Shown here one piece after another: positions 33,513-41,370 of a stretch of 64,000 bases of DNA (its first letter is position 1; every line of letters starts with the position of its first letter). The stretch comes from Mogibacterium sp. (lineage in GTDB: Bacteria; Bacillota; Clostridia; Peptostreptococcales; Anaerovoracaceae). The stretch is from contig JAEUGJ010000010.1 of assembly GCA_016775335.1 (NCBI GenBank), positions 12,987 to 76,986 of the forward strand, written 5' to 3'. A program made the position numbers and the translations under genes. Below the pieces are notes generated by a model. The model searched no databases. It was not told where the DNA came from and worked only from the letters and a program-made list of their open reading frames with translations.

Positions 33513-34880
33513 ATGGGAGACACAATTGCAGCAATCGCCACGCCGCAAGGTGAAGGCGGAATCGGCATCGTTCGAATCAGCGGAGATGAATCACTGAATA
33601 TCATGAAAAAAATTCTCCGTCCCTGCCCGGCGGAGGTGAAGCCTCGGTATGCCTATTACGGAAACATCGTCGATCCGAATAGCGAGAATGCAATCGACGA
33701 AGCTATTTGTCTGTATATGAAGGCCCCTCATTCTTATACTTGTGAGGATGTGGTGGAAATTCAGGCCCACGGCGGCATCGTCTCCATTCGGTTGATTTTG
33801 CGGACGGTGCTGGATTGCGGCGCTCGCATGGCGGAGCCGGGAGAATTCACAAAGCTGGCATTTCTCAACGGCCGGATGGATCTCGCTCAGGCGGAAGCGG
33901 TCATCGATGTGATAAAAGCAAAGAGCGAAATGCCTCTGCAGATTGCCGAGCGTCAACTGAAGGGGCGTCTCGGTACGGAGATTTCCGAAATTCGGGAAAG
34001 TTTGAGGGACGTGCTGGCTCAGATGGCCGTGAACATTGATTTTCCGGACGAGGATATCGAGCAGGTGGAATCCCAGAGATTCTGTGAAGATTTGAGCAAG
34101 GTGAAAGAAAAGGTTCAAAATCTTCTGGATACATGCGATAACGGTCGAATTGCGAAAGAAGGAATTCGCGTGGCCATTGTGGGAAAGCCGAATGTGGGGA
34201 AATCTTCCCTGATGAATGCGCTACTGGGAGAAAACAGGGCTATCGTGACGAACATTCCGGGAACTACCCGGGATACCATTGAGGAGAGTGCCACCATTCA
34301 CGGTCTTCCTCTGGTATTGACGGATACTGCGGGAATCCGAGAAACGGATGATGTGATTGAGCAGATGGGAATTCAGAAATCCCATGAAGAGATGGAAGCG
34401 GCGGATCTGGTGGTTTTGGTTCTGGACGGAAGCAGGGCACTGTCTCCGGAGGATGTGGAAATTCTGAAGCAGAATGAAGGACAGCGAGTTCTTGTTGTTT
34501 TGAATAAGAACGATCTGGGGGAGGCGGTCTCTCAAGATGAAGTGAAAGATATTCTTCCGGAAGCGGAAATTGTGCAGACATCTCTTCTTCGCTTGAGCGG
34601 TGCGGATGCGGTAACTCATCGAATTCAGGAGATGTTCCTGCAAGGCATTCAGAATATGCAGGAACGAAATATCGTTACCAGCGAAAGACATCGGGATGCC
34701 TTGAACCGGGGAATGGAATCCATCGCAGATGGGATGAATCTCCTGGAAATGGGGGAATCTATTGAAATCTGTGAGCTTCAAGTTCATAATGCATATGAGG
34801 CACTGGGTGAAATCATCGGAGAAACAGCCGGTGATGAGATTTTGGACACGGTGTTCTCCAAATTCTGTCTGGGTAAGTAA
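33513..34880 (+). CDS. mnmE: tRNA uridine-5-carboxymethylaminomethyl modification GTPase MnmE
   Basis: 455 aa from the ATG at 33513, after AAAGGAGAG. The folate-binding N-terminal domain begins MGDTIAAIATPQGEGGIGIVR; the G domain has GKPNVGKSSLMNAL, GTTRDTIEE, DTAGIRETDD and NKND; the C-terminus ends in CLGK with the catalytic Cys. With MnmG it modifies wobble uridines of tRNA. The adjacent gene is mnmG. Confidence 0.98.
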   Translation: MGDTIAAIATPQGEGGIGIVRISGDESLNIMKKILRPCPAEVKPRYAYYGNIVDPNSENAIDEAICLYMKAPHSYTCEDVVEIQAHGGIVSIRLILRTVLDCGARMAEPGEFTKLAFLNGRMDLAQAEAVIDVIKAKSEMPLQIAERQLKGRLGTEISEIRESLRDVLAQMAVNIDFPDEDIEQVESQRFCEDLSKVKEKVQNLLDTCDNGRIAKEGIRVAIVGKPNVGKSSLMNALLGENRAIVTNIPGTTRDTIEESATIHGLPLVLTDTAGIRETDDVIEQMGIQKSHEEMEAADLVVLVLDGSRALSPEDVEILKQNEGQRVLVVLNKNDLGEAVSQDEVKDILPEAEIVQTSLLRLSGADAVTHRIQEMFLQGIQNMQERNIVTSERHRDALNRGMESIADGMNLLEMGESIEICELQVHNAYEALGEIIGETAGDEILDTVFSKFCLGK

Positions 34881-34892
34881 CAGGAGTTTTAA

Positions 34893-36815
34893 ATGACATC
34901 AAAAGAGATTAATAAAGATACCATTCCGGTAATGGGAGAATACGATGTAATCGTGGTAGGTGCCGGACATGCCGGCTGCGAGGCGGGCTTGATTTCCGCG
35001 CGTATGGGAATGAACACCTTGCTGCTGTGCATCAACCTGGAATCCGTGGCCATGATGCCGTGCAACCCGTCCATCGGCGGAACGGGAAAAGGTCATTTGG
35101 TGTGTGAAATCGATGCTTTGGGCGGCGAGATGGGACTGAACATCGACAAAACCTTCCTGCAGAGCAAGATGCTGAATACTTCCAAAGGACCGGCGGTGCA
35201 TTCCCTTCGGGCACAGGCGGACAAAACAAAGTATCATCTGGAGATGAAGAAGACCATCGAAAAGGAGCCGAACTTGCATCTGAAGCAGGCGGAGGTCATC
35301 GACCTTGTCATTGAGAACGGAAATGTTCAGGGTGTCATCACCCGCACGTTCACGCGTTACAATGCGAAAGCGGTGATTCTCTGCACCGGAACATTTCTGG
35401 GCGGAAAAATATTTATCGGCGATTCCGCATTCCAAAGCGGCCCTAACGGCTTGGCTGCTTCCACGGATTTGGCGGAAAAACTCTACGAATACGGATTTCC
35501 GATGCGGCGGTTTAAAACCGGCACGCCGGCCAGAATGCTGGGAAAAACTCTGCATTACGATCGCATGAAGGAACAATCGGGAGATGAAGAAATCGTACCG
35601 TTTTCTTTTATGAATGAAGGGAAGGATATCGGAACGAATCAAATTTCTTGCTGGCTCTCCTATACAAATGAGGAGACGCACCGGATTATTCTGGATAATC
35701 TGGATAAGTCGGCCATGTATTCCGGCAACATCGTTGGGGTGGGGCCGCGGTACTGTCCTTCCATCGAGGATAAGGTGTCTCGTTTCCGGGATCGGGAGCG
35801 GCATCAGCTTTTCGTGGAGCCGGAGGGCTTGGATACGGACGAGATGTACATTCAGGGAATGTCGTCCAGCTTGCCGGAGGATATTCAGCGTGAGTTCTAC
35901 CATTCCATCCCGGGGCTGGAGGACGGTGAAATCGTTCGGCCGGCCTATGCCATTGAGTACGACTGCATCGACCCTCAGAGTTTGAAGCCGTCTTTGGAGA
36001 GCAAGGTGGTGAAGAATTTGTTTTGCGCCGGACAGTTTAACGGAAGTTCCGGCTACGAGGAAGCGGCAGCCCAGGGACTGATGGCCGGAATCAATGCGGT
36101 TCGGAAGCTTCAGGAGAAGGAGCCGCTGGTGCTGGGCCGGGATCAGGCGTACATCGGTGTGCTGATTGACGATCTGGTGACCAAGGGCACCAACGAGCCG
36201 TATCGTATTATGACTTCTCGGGCGGAATACCGTCTGCTGCTGCGTCAGGACAATGCGGACCGGCGGCTTACGGCGCTGGGTTATGAATACGGTTCCGTCA
36301 GCGAGGAGCGCTATCAGAAATTCTTGAAAAAGAAGGCGAACGTGGATGCGGAGCTTGCACGCATCGAGAAAAAAACAGTTCCCAATAAGATTCAGAATGA
36401 ATTTCTTTCCAGACACGGAAGTGCCGAATGCGACCGGGGGCTCTCCTTCGGTGAAATGATGCGGCGTCCGGAAATTCATTATGCCGATACGGCGGAAATT
36501 GACGATGAAACCAGACCGGATCTGACTCGAAACGAGCGGTATGAGGTAGAAGTAAGAATTAAGTACGATGGATATATTCAGAAGCAGGTTGCTCAGGTAG
36601 AAAAGATGAAGAAGCTGGAAAGTAAGCGATTGGATGATTCCATCGATTACAACAGCATCGGTGGACTGAGACTGGAAGCGCGCCAGAAGCTGACAGAGAT
36701 TCGTCCGATTAATCTGGGACAGGCCAGCCGTATTTCCGGCGTGTCCCCGGCGGATATTAATGTGCTTCTGGTATATCTGGAGAAAGAGAATAGAAAGAGG
36801 TCGACAAATGAGTAA
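34893..36815 (+). CDS. mnmG: tRNA uridine-5-carboxymethylaminomethyl modification enzyme MnmG
   Basis: 640 aa. The FAD fold starts DVIVVGAGHAGCEAG; further family motifs are MPCNPSIGGTGKGHLV, FKTGTPAR, CAGQFNGSSGYEEAAAQGL and the C-terminal VSPADINVLLVYLE. CAGGAG precedes the ATG. It is the FAD- and folate-dependent partner of MnmE. The last 8 bases overlap the rsmG start. Confidence 0.98.
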   Translation: MTSKEINKDTIPVMGEYDVIVVGAGHAGCEAGLISARMGMNTLLLCINLESVAMMPCNPSIGGTGKGHLVCEIDALGGEMGLNIDKTFLQSKMLNTSKGPAVHSLRAQADKTKYHLEMKKTIEKEPNLHLKQAEVIDLVIENGNVQGVITRTFTRYNAKAVILCTGTFLGGKIFIGDSAFQSGPNGLAASTDLAEKLYEYGFPMRRFKTGTPARMLGKTLHYDRMKEQSGDEEIVPFSFMNEGKDIGTNQISCWLSYTNEETHRIILDNLDKSAMYSGNIVGVGPRYCPSIEDKVSRFRDRERHQLFVEPEGLDTDEMYIQGMSSSLPEDIQREFYHSIPGLEDGEIVRPAYAIEYDCIDPQSLKPSLESKVVKNLFCAGQFNGSSGYEEAAAQGLMAGINAVRKLQEKEPLVLGRDQAYIGVLIDDLVTKGTNEPYRIMTSRAEYRLLLRQDNADRRLTALGYEYGSVSEERYQKFLKKKANVDAELARIEKKTVPNKIQNEFLSRHGSAECDRGLSFGEMMRRPEIHYADTAEIDDETRPDLTRNERYEVEVRIKYDGYIQKQVAQVEKMKKLESKRLDDSIDYNSIGGLRLEARQKLTEIRPINLGQASRISGVSPADINVLLVYLEKENRKRSTNE

Positions 36816-37509
36816 AGCCTATGAGCGGCTGGAGCAGCAGGTAGGGGAAGCAAAAGCGGAGTTGATGATTCACTATATGGATGAGATTTTGCGGATGAAT
36901 GAGCATATTAACCTTACCGCCGTTCGGGATCCGGAAGAATTCATCGTAAAGCATTTGCTGGATTCTCTGGGATGTGTGGGCTCCCCGGAATGGGAAAAGG
37001 CCGATGCGATTGCCGATGTGGGTACCGGTGCCGGATTTCCCGGAGTTCCGTTGGCCATCATGGCGCCGGAGAAAAAAATCTCTCTTATCGATTCCCTTCA
37101 GAAAAGACTGCGGGTAATTGACGATATTACCCGATCTCTGGATATTCAGAATACCACGACATTCCATCTTCGTGCTGAAGAGGCGGGACAGAGTAAAGAG
37201 CATCGGGAACGATACGACCTGTGCGTATCCCGAGCGGTTGCTTCCATGAATGTTTTGGTAGAGTGGTGCCTGCCCTTGGTGAAAGTAGGGGGGACCTTTG
37301 TGGCATACAAGGGGGAAAAGGCAGAAGAGGAAATTAAAGAGGCGGAAAAAGCAATCCGTCTTCTGGGCGGAAAGATTGACCGAATCGAAACGGTGAATCT
37401 GGAAGATGAATCTGCGGAGAATCACGCGTTGGTGTATGTAAAGAAAATTAAAAAGACACCGGCGAAGTTCCCGAGAAAATCCGGAACCGCGCGGAAAGAA
37501 CCGCTGTAG
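36808..37509 (+). CDS. rsmG: 16S rRNA (guanine-N7) methyltransferase RsmG
   Basis: 233 aa from the ATG at 36808. Motifs: MNEHINLTAVRDPEEFIVKHLLDSL, the SAM loop DVGTGAGFPGVPLAIM, and SRAVASMNVLVEWCLPLVK. It methylates G527 of 16S rRNA. In many Bacillota noc or parA follows directly; here a parS-containing hairpin and then a foreign-looking minus-strand cassette intervene. Confidence 0.97.
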   Translation: MSKAYERLEQQVGEAKAELMIHYMDEILRMNEHINLTAVRDPEEFIVKHLLDSLGCVGSPEWEKADAIADVGTGAGFPGVPLAIMAPEKKISLIDSLQKRLRVIDDITRSLDIQNTTTFHLRAEEAGQSKEHRERYDLCVSRAVASMNVLVEWCLPLVKVGGTFVAYKGEKAEEEIKEAEKAIRLLGGKIDRIETVNLEDESAENHALVYVKKIKKTPAKFPRKSGTARKEPL

Positions 37510-37514
37510 CAAAA

Positions 37515-37548
37515 GAGGGAGTGTGTTTCACGTGAAACATACTCCCTC
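37515..37548. other. parS: parS site 1 inside the rsmG terminator hairpin
   Basis: TGTTTCACGTGAAACA (37524-37539) is a perfect 16-bp parS. The flanks GAGGGAG and CTCCCTC extend it to a 34-bp near-perfect inverted repeat, so it can also fold as an RNA hairpin just after the rsmG stop. ParB made at 40.4 kb would bind here. Confidence 0.92.
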
Positions 37549-37576
37549 CTTGCTTTATGTTTTGGTTTAAATATGA

Positions 37577-37951
37577 CTATACTATTTTAGAAGGATTGTA
37601 TTTTTCAAATGCAATCCTTCTTGCGGCCATCATGTATTTCTCTTCAATTCCAGATTTAAAAGCGAGGTTTCTGTCGGTTATTTCGAACACTTGAGAAAAA
37701 ATGTTGGGAGACGACATCAATTCTGTTAGTGACTTACACCATGAATAGGTAGATAAAAGACGGAGTGGTTTCAAAGAGATATGTCTGCCTTCTTTTACCC
37801 ATAAAGTACGTTTGTACTCCAGTTTAAGCCAGGAAAGAATCTCAATAGCTATAACATTTAAATCTTCGTTGCTTATATTCAGATTAGTGTATCCCAGAAG
37901 GGTAATGTCTTGCGTTTTCCTAAATTCTATTAAAGTATCTGAAATGTTCAT
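37577..37951 (-). CDS. Unknown protein, probable immunity partner
   Basis: 124 aa, AT-rich, no signal peptide or membrane segment, and no family I recognise. It starts 2 bases after the stop of the metallopeptidase-like gene, and its ribosome site (GGAGGAG) lies inside that gene's last codons, so the two are translated together. A small soluble protein right after a predicted toxin domain is the usual place for an immunity protein. That role is inferred from position alone. Confidence 0.6.
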   Translation of the reverse strand: MNISDTLIEFRKTQDITLLGYTNLNISNEDLNVIAIEILSWLKLEYKRTLWVKEGRHISLKPLRLLSTYSWCKSLTELMSSPNIFSQVFEITDRNLAFKSGIEEKYMMAARRIAFEKYNPSKIV

Positions 37952-37953
37952 AA

Positions 37954-38451
37954 TTAACTCCTCCTATAGTTTGCCCAAACATGTACAAGCATATCATTTT
38001 CATCTAAGAAATCAACATGTTCGCCCTTTGCAATTTGAAATTTAAGTTCAGCAGAATAAGCTTTCATTTCTCCGGTCCAAGATAAAATAACTTGTTCTTC
38101 AATACCTCTAACATAGTCTAATGCATGTGTTCCTTCGTGAACCATATCACTGTAAATGCTAATACTACTATTTCGTAGATATATTTGATTACCTACAGCC
38201 ATAGCTACTGTGTTTGATGATGCCCCAAGATAACTTTCAAAAAGTTTATCGCCAGGGACATTCACTTTAATAGTTCCATTTTTTATTCCGGTAGCAATCA
38301 TCGTTGATTCTTCTGTTATGCCGTCAATATAGTTAATCAAGTCATCTTTTGTGTAGTTCTTGTAACCTTCTCCCTTAGACCCTAATTTATAGAAAACTTT
38401 CACATCCGAGCCGAATGTTTTTCCAAAGTTTCCATGATATCCTGCACCCAT
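37954..38451 (-). CDS. Small zincin-like protein, candidate toxin domain
   Basis: 165 aa with the zinc-protease motif HEGTH (in MVHEGTHALDYVRG) near residue 117 and a downstream Glu-containing segment EMKAYSAELKF that could provide the third ligand. It begins MGAGYHGNFGKTFGSD, a segment I associate with C-terminal domains of phage head (MuF-type) polymorphic toxins, so this may be a toxin tip detached from its carrier. No signal peptide. GGAGG precedes the ATG, which follows the DUF4417 stop directly. It would hydrolyse a peptide substrate if active; the target is unknown. Confidence 0.65.
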   Translation of the reverse strand: MGAGYHGNFGKTFGSDVKVFYKLGSKGEGYKNYTKDDLINYIDGITEESTMIATGIKNGTIKVNVPGDKLFESYLGASSNTVAMAVGNQIYLRNSSISIYSDMVHEGTHALDYVRGIEEQVILSWTGEMKAYSAELKFQIAKGEHVDFLDENDMLVHVWANYRRS

Positions 38452-39114
38452 TTATTCAACCTCCTTATGAGAGGTATAAATATCGCTTTCAAACTGTATT
38501 AGTCGTATACCTTTCAACGTTGATCTATTGAAAATCTTTTCCGGAGTACGTCCATATGCTACAATAATAGTTGGTTGAAGAGTTTGGATAACTGCATCGA
38601 GACCATTGATAAAATTATTCCTGTCTGCTCGATTTTTTAAAGTTCCGTGTGTACCGATGGCAATTATACTGTTTTTACTAATACCATCACATGCACATCC
38701 ATAAGTCCTTTTATCTCCGTATCTAATGTTTGGAATTACATTTATTCCATTTGTTTGCAAATAATTTCCTATTGCTCGACTTCTAAAAATGTTCCATATT
38801 TGCTGAGCATAGGGCATGTCTCGGTAGATACTGAAATCCGGTAATATTACACCATTATATTTTTTTATGATTTTAAGATACCTTGTTGGATTATTCCATA
38901 TGCGTTCTATTAAATAATCATCTTCGTAAAAATGAATCCATTGGTTGTGATTTGTACACGAAATTGATTTTGAAAAAGGTATTAACTTGTTCGGAATTTC
39001 TTTACATGGATGGATACGTGGAAACTCAAAATAACCATTATACGTAGCATTTTCTACAAGAAATGATTTAAATACATCCTTACAGTTTTTTCTAAGACAA
39101 TTTTTTTTGTTCAT
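38452..39114 (-). CDS. DUF4417-domain protein
   Basis: 220 aa. The central block (LPDFSIYRDMPYAQQIWNI, then RSRAIGNYLQTNGINVIPN) and the later SIIAIGTHGTLKNRADR match my recollection of DUF4417, common on phages and mobile elements of Bacillota. The function of the domain is not established. Cysteines near the N-terminus (CLRKNCKDVF) could bind metal. The start overlaps the preceding 55-codon gene by 23 bases. The gene is markedly AT-rich. Confidence 0.75.
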   Translation of the reverse strand: MNKKNCLRKNCKDVFKSFLVENATYNGYFEFPRIHPCKEIPNKLIPFSKSISCTNHNQWIHFYEDDYLIERIWNNPTRYLKIIKKYNGVILPDFSIYRDMPYAQQIWNIFRSRAIGNYLQTNGINVIPNIRYGDKRTYGCACDGISKNSIIAIGTHGTLKNRADRNNFINGLDAVIQTLQPTIIVAYGRTPEKIFNRSTLKGIRLIQFESDIYTSHKEVE

Positions 39115-39259
39115 TATTAAACTCCTTTATACGATTACCACTTATCAACTCGAAGCTTAAAATGAATTGTTCAGGTTCGAGCTTATACACTCGAGTGGCA
39201 TCACGTGTAGTTTCTTCTATATGTGGTGCTTTTTTTATCTTATCTTGAAGTATGCACAT
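39092..39259 (-). CDS. Small protein leading the DUF4417 cassette
   Basis: 55 aa, beginning MCILQDKIKKAPHIEETTRD, charged, with no membrane segment. GGGGAGGTG lies 6 bases before the ATG, the best ribosome site in the cassette, and the end overlaps DUF4417 by 23 bases. I do not recognise it; it may be a DNA-binding or leader protein. A weak minus-strand promoter (TTGATA and CATATT, 17 bp apart) lies upstream near 39320-39350. Confidence 0.55.
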   Translation of the reverse strand: MCILQDKIKKAPHIEETTRDATRVYKLEPEQFILSFELISGNRIKEFNNEQKKLS

Positions 39260-39425
39260 GGTAATCACCTCCCCTTTATAAGTGATTCGTGCTGCATTGA
39301 CCTGTAATGAAGACAGCTATAAATATGTATGATTTAATTATACATATCAAAGTTCAATCGCTGTATTTTTATGATACAATAAACATGTGTTCTATTTTAA
39401 GTCGGCCAAAATACAGAAGATATTG

Positions 39426-39441
39426 TGTTTCACGTGAAACA
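39426..39441. other. parS: parS site 2, within a 34-bp perfect palindrome
   Basis: A perfect TGTTTCACGTGAAACA. Symmetry continues without a mismatch from 39417 to 39450 (AAGATATTG and CAATATCTT flanks). The 39260-39631 gap holds this site, site 3 and the parA leader; I see no gene in it. Confidence 0.95.
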
Positions 39442-39492
39442 CAATATCTTATTTCGTAACTTGTGGCATTGGGAAGAAAAAATACAATATAT

Positions 39493-39508
39493 TGTTTCAC
39501 GTGAAACA
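39493..39508. other. parS: parS site 3
   Basis: A perfect TGTTTCACGTGAAACA, symmetrical for one more base on each side, 124 bases upstream of parA and 67 bp from site 2 by start position. Confidence 0.95.
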
Positions 39509-39631
39509 AAGAAAGAAAAAAGCGTGAAGATTCGGTGATATATGGCAATAGCGGGGGCTTAAAACTGGAAATAAAAGTGCTTTTATTATATAATAAACAG
39601 ATGATTTTAATTACAGAAGGAAGGAAAATGA

Positions 39632-40402
39632 ATGGGAAAATCATACGCAATCTTTAATCAAAAGGGCGGTGTCGGGAAGACAACAACGAACATTAATCTG
39701 GGGGCCTGCCTGGCACGCAAAGGAAAGCGTGTGTTACTGGTGGATATCGATCCCCAGGGAAATACAACCAGCGGATTGGGACTGGTGAAAAGAGAACTTC
39801 GCGATACGCTTTATGAGGCGCTGACCATGGAAGAGTACGACGTCCACAAGGCGGTGTACCATACCGAAACGAAAAACCTGGATATCATCCCGGCAAGTGT
39901 GGACTTGTCCGGTGCGGAGGTGGAACTGATTCAGATTTTCGGCAGAGAAATTTTGCTTCGGAATGTATTGGCGCAAGTGAAAGACGAATACGATTTTATT
40001 TTTATTGACTGCCCGCCATCTCTGGGACTGCTCACCGTGAACGCATTGGTGGCAGCGGATGGAGTAATCATTCCGATTCAGTGTGAATTCTACGCTTTGG
40101 AGGGCGTAAGTCAGCTGATGAAAACGGTGGAATTGGTTCGCCGGGAGATGAACAGAAATCTTCAGATTACCGGGGTCATCCTCAGCATGTTCGACGGACG
40201 GACGAATCTGGGACTGCAGGTGGTGCAGGAGGTAAAAAGATTCTTTGGCAACAAGGTATTCAAGACCGTGATTCCGAAGAATGTTCGTCTGGCGGAGGCT
40301 CCGAGTTACGGACTTTCCATTGTGGATTATGACCCTTCGTCGAAGGGGGCCAAGGCATACAAGAAACTGGCCGATGAATTTGTACAGCGAGAAGGGAGAT
40401 AA
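39632..40402 (+). CDS. parA: Chromosome partitioning ATPase ParA/Soj
   Basis: 256 aa. The deviant Walker A is FNQKGGVGKTTTNINL; other motifs are LLVDIDPQGNTTSGLG and FIDCPPSLGLLTVNAL. The lack of an N-terminal DNA-binding extension marks the chromosomal Soj type. GAAGGAAGG precedes the ATG. It works with ParB and the parS sites just upstream in origin segregation and in control of DnaA. Confidence 0.97.
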   Translation: MGKSYAIFNQKGGVGKTTTNINLGACLARKGKRVLLVDIDPQGNTTSGLGLVKRELRDTLYEALTMEEYDVHKAVYHTETKNLDIIPASVDLSGAEVELIQIFGREILLRNVLAQVKDEYDFIFIDCPPSLGLLTVNALVAADGVIIPIQCEFYALEGVSQLMKTVELVRREMNRNLQITGVILSMFDGRTNLGLQVVQEVKRFFGNKVFKTVIPKNVRLAEAPSYGLSIVDYDPSSKGAKAYKKLADEFVQREGR

Positions 40403-40405
40403 TGA

Positions 40406-41326
40406 ATGGCATCAAAGAAAAGAGGACTGGGAAGAGGACTGGATGCACTCTTTGCAGATGCAGCACCGGTATTGGAAGAAGAGAATACCGCGGTGATAGA
40501 TGAAGTGGTTGAGAAGGAAGAAGAAGCGGATTCCGGAGACCGGGTGCATTACATCGATATCGATGATATTAAACCAAACCCAAATCAGCCGAGAAAGAAA
40601 TTCAACGTAAAGAGACTGGAGGAACTGTCCCAATCCATTCAGGACAATGGCGTAATTCAGCCGCTGGTAGTACAGCGCAAGGGATCCAGCTACGAGCTGG
40701 TGGCCGGTGAACGGCGATGGAGAGCTTCCAGACTGGCAGGACTGAAGAAAGTTCCTTGCTTGATTCGGGAGTTCGACGAAAAGCAGAACTTGATTGTAAC
40801 CATCATCGAGAATATGCAGCGAGAGGATTTGGACCCGATTGAAGAGGCTAACGGACTGCAGCAGATGATTCATAAATTCGGATTTACCCAGGAACAGGTA
40901 TCCGAATCCCTGGGCAAGAGCCGGGCATATATCGCAAACTCCGTACGTCTTCTGAAGCTTCCGGAAGATGTTCAGAAAAAGGTGAGCGAAGGAAAGATTT
41001 CCGCGGCTCACGGAAGAACGCTTCTGTCGTTGGAGGATTCGAGAAAACAGCGGATGCTGGCGGAGCGAATTGAAAAGGAAGAACTTTCGGTGCGTACGGT
41101 GGAGGAAATCGTAAAGAAACTGAAAGAGGGCGGAAAGAAGGAACCGAAGAAGCCGGAAAAGACGAAGTCTTCTGAAATAATTACGGTAGAAAACGACCTG
41201 AGAGACTTAATCGGTACAAAGGTCTCCATCGTTCAGGGTAAGAAAAAGGGAAAAATCGAACTGGAATATTACAGCGTCGATGAATTGAACCGACTGATCG
41301 ATCTTTTGAGAACGGTTGGGAAATAG
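40406..41326 (+). CDS. parB: Chromosome partitioning protein ParB/Spo0J
   Basis: 306 aa. The N-terminus KKRGLGRGLDALF is the usual ParA-stimulating peptide. The CTPase domain has NPNQPRKKF and ELVAGERRWRASRLAG, with box ENMQREDLDPIEEA. The helix-turn-helix (TQEQVSESLGKSRAYIANSVR) recognises parS. A C-terminal dimer domain ends in LIDLLRTVGK. It starts 3 bases after parA. Confidence 0.97.
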   Translation: MASKKRGLGRGLDALFADAAPVLEEENTAVIDEVVEKEEEADSGDRVHYIDIDDIKPNPNQPRKKFNVKRLEELSQSIQDNGVIQPLVVQRKGSSYELVAGERRWRASRLAGLKKVPCLIREFDEKQNLIVTIIENMQREDLDPIEEANGLQQMIHKFGFTQEQVSESLGKSRAYIANSVRLLKLPEDVQKKVSEGKISAAHGRTLLSLEDSRKQRMLAERIEKEELSVRTVEEIVKKLKEGGKKEPKKPEKTKSSEIITVENDLRDLIGTKVSIVQGKKKGKIELEYYSVDELNRLIDLLRTVGK

Positions 41327-41370
41327 TTTAAAGAAGAATTAAGGATAGAACAATAGACTGCGAGAATAAT

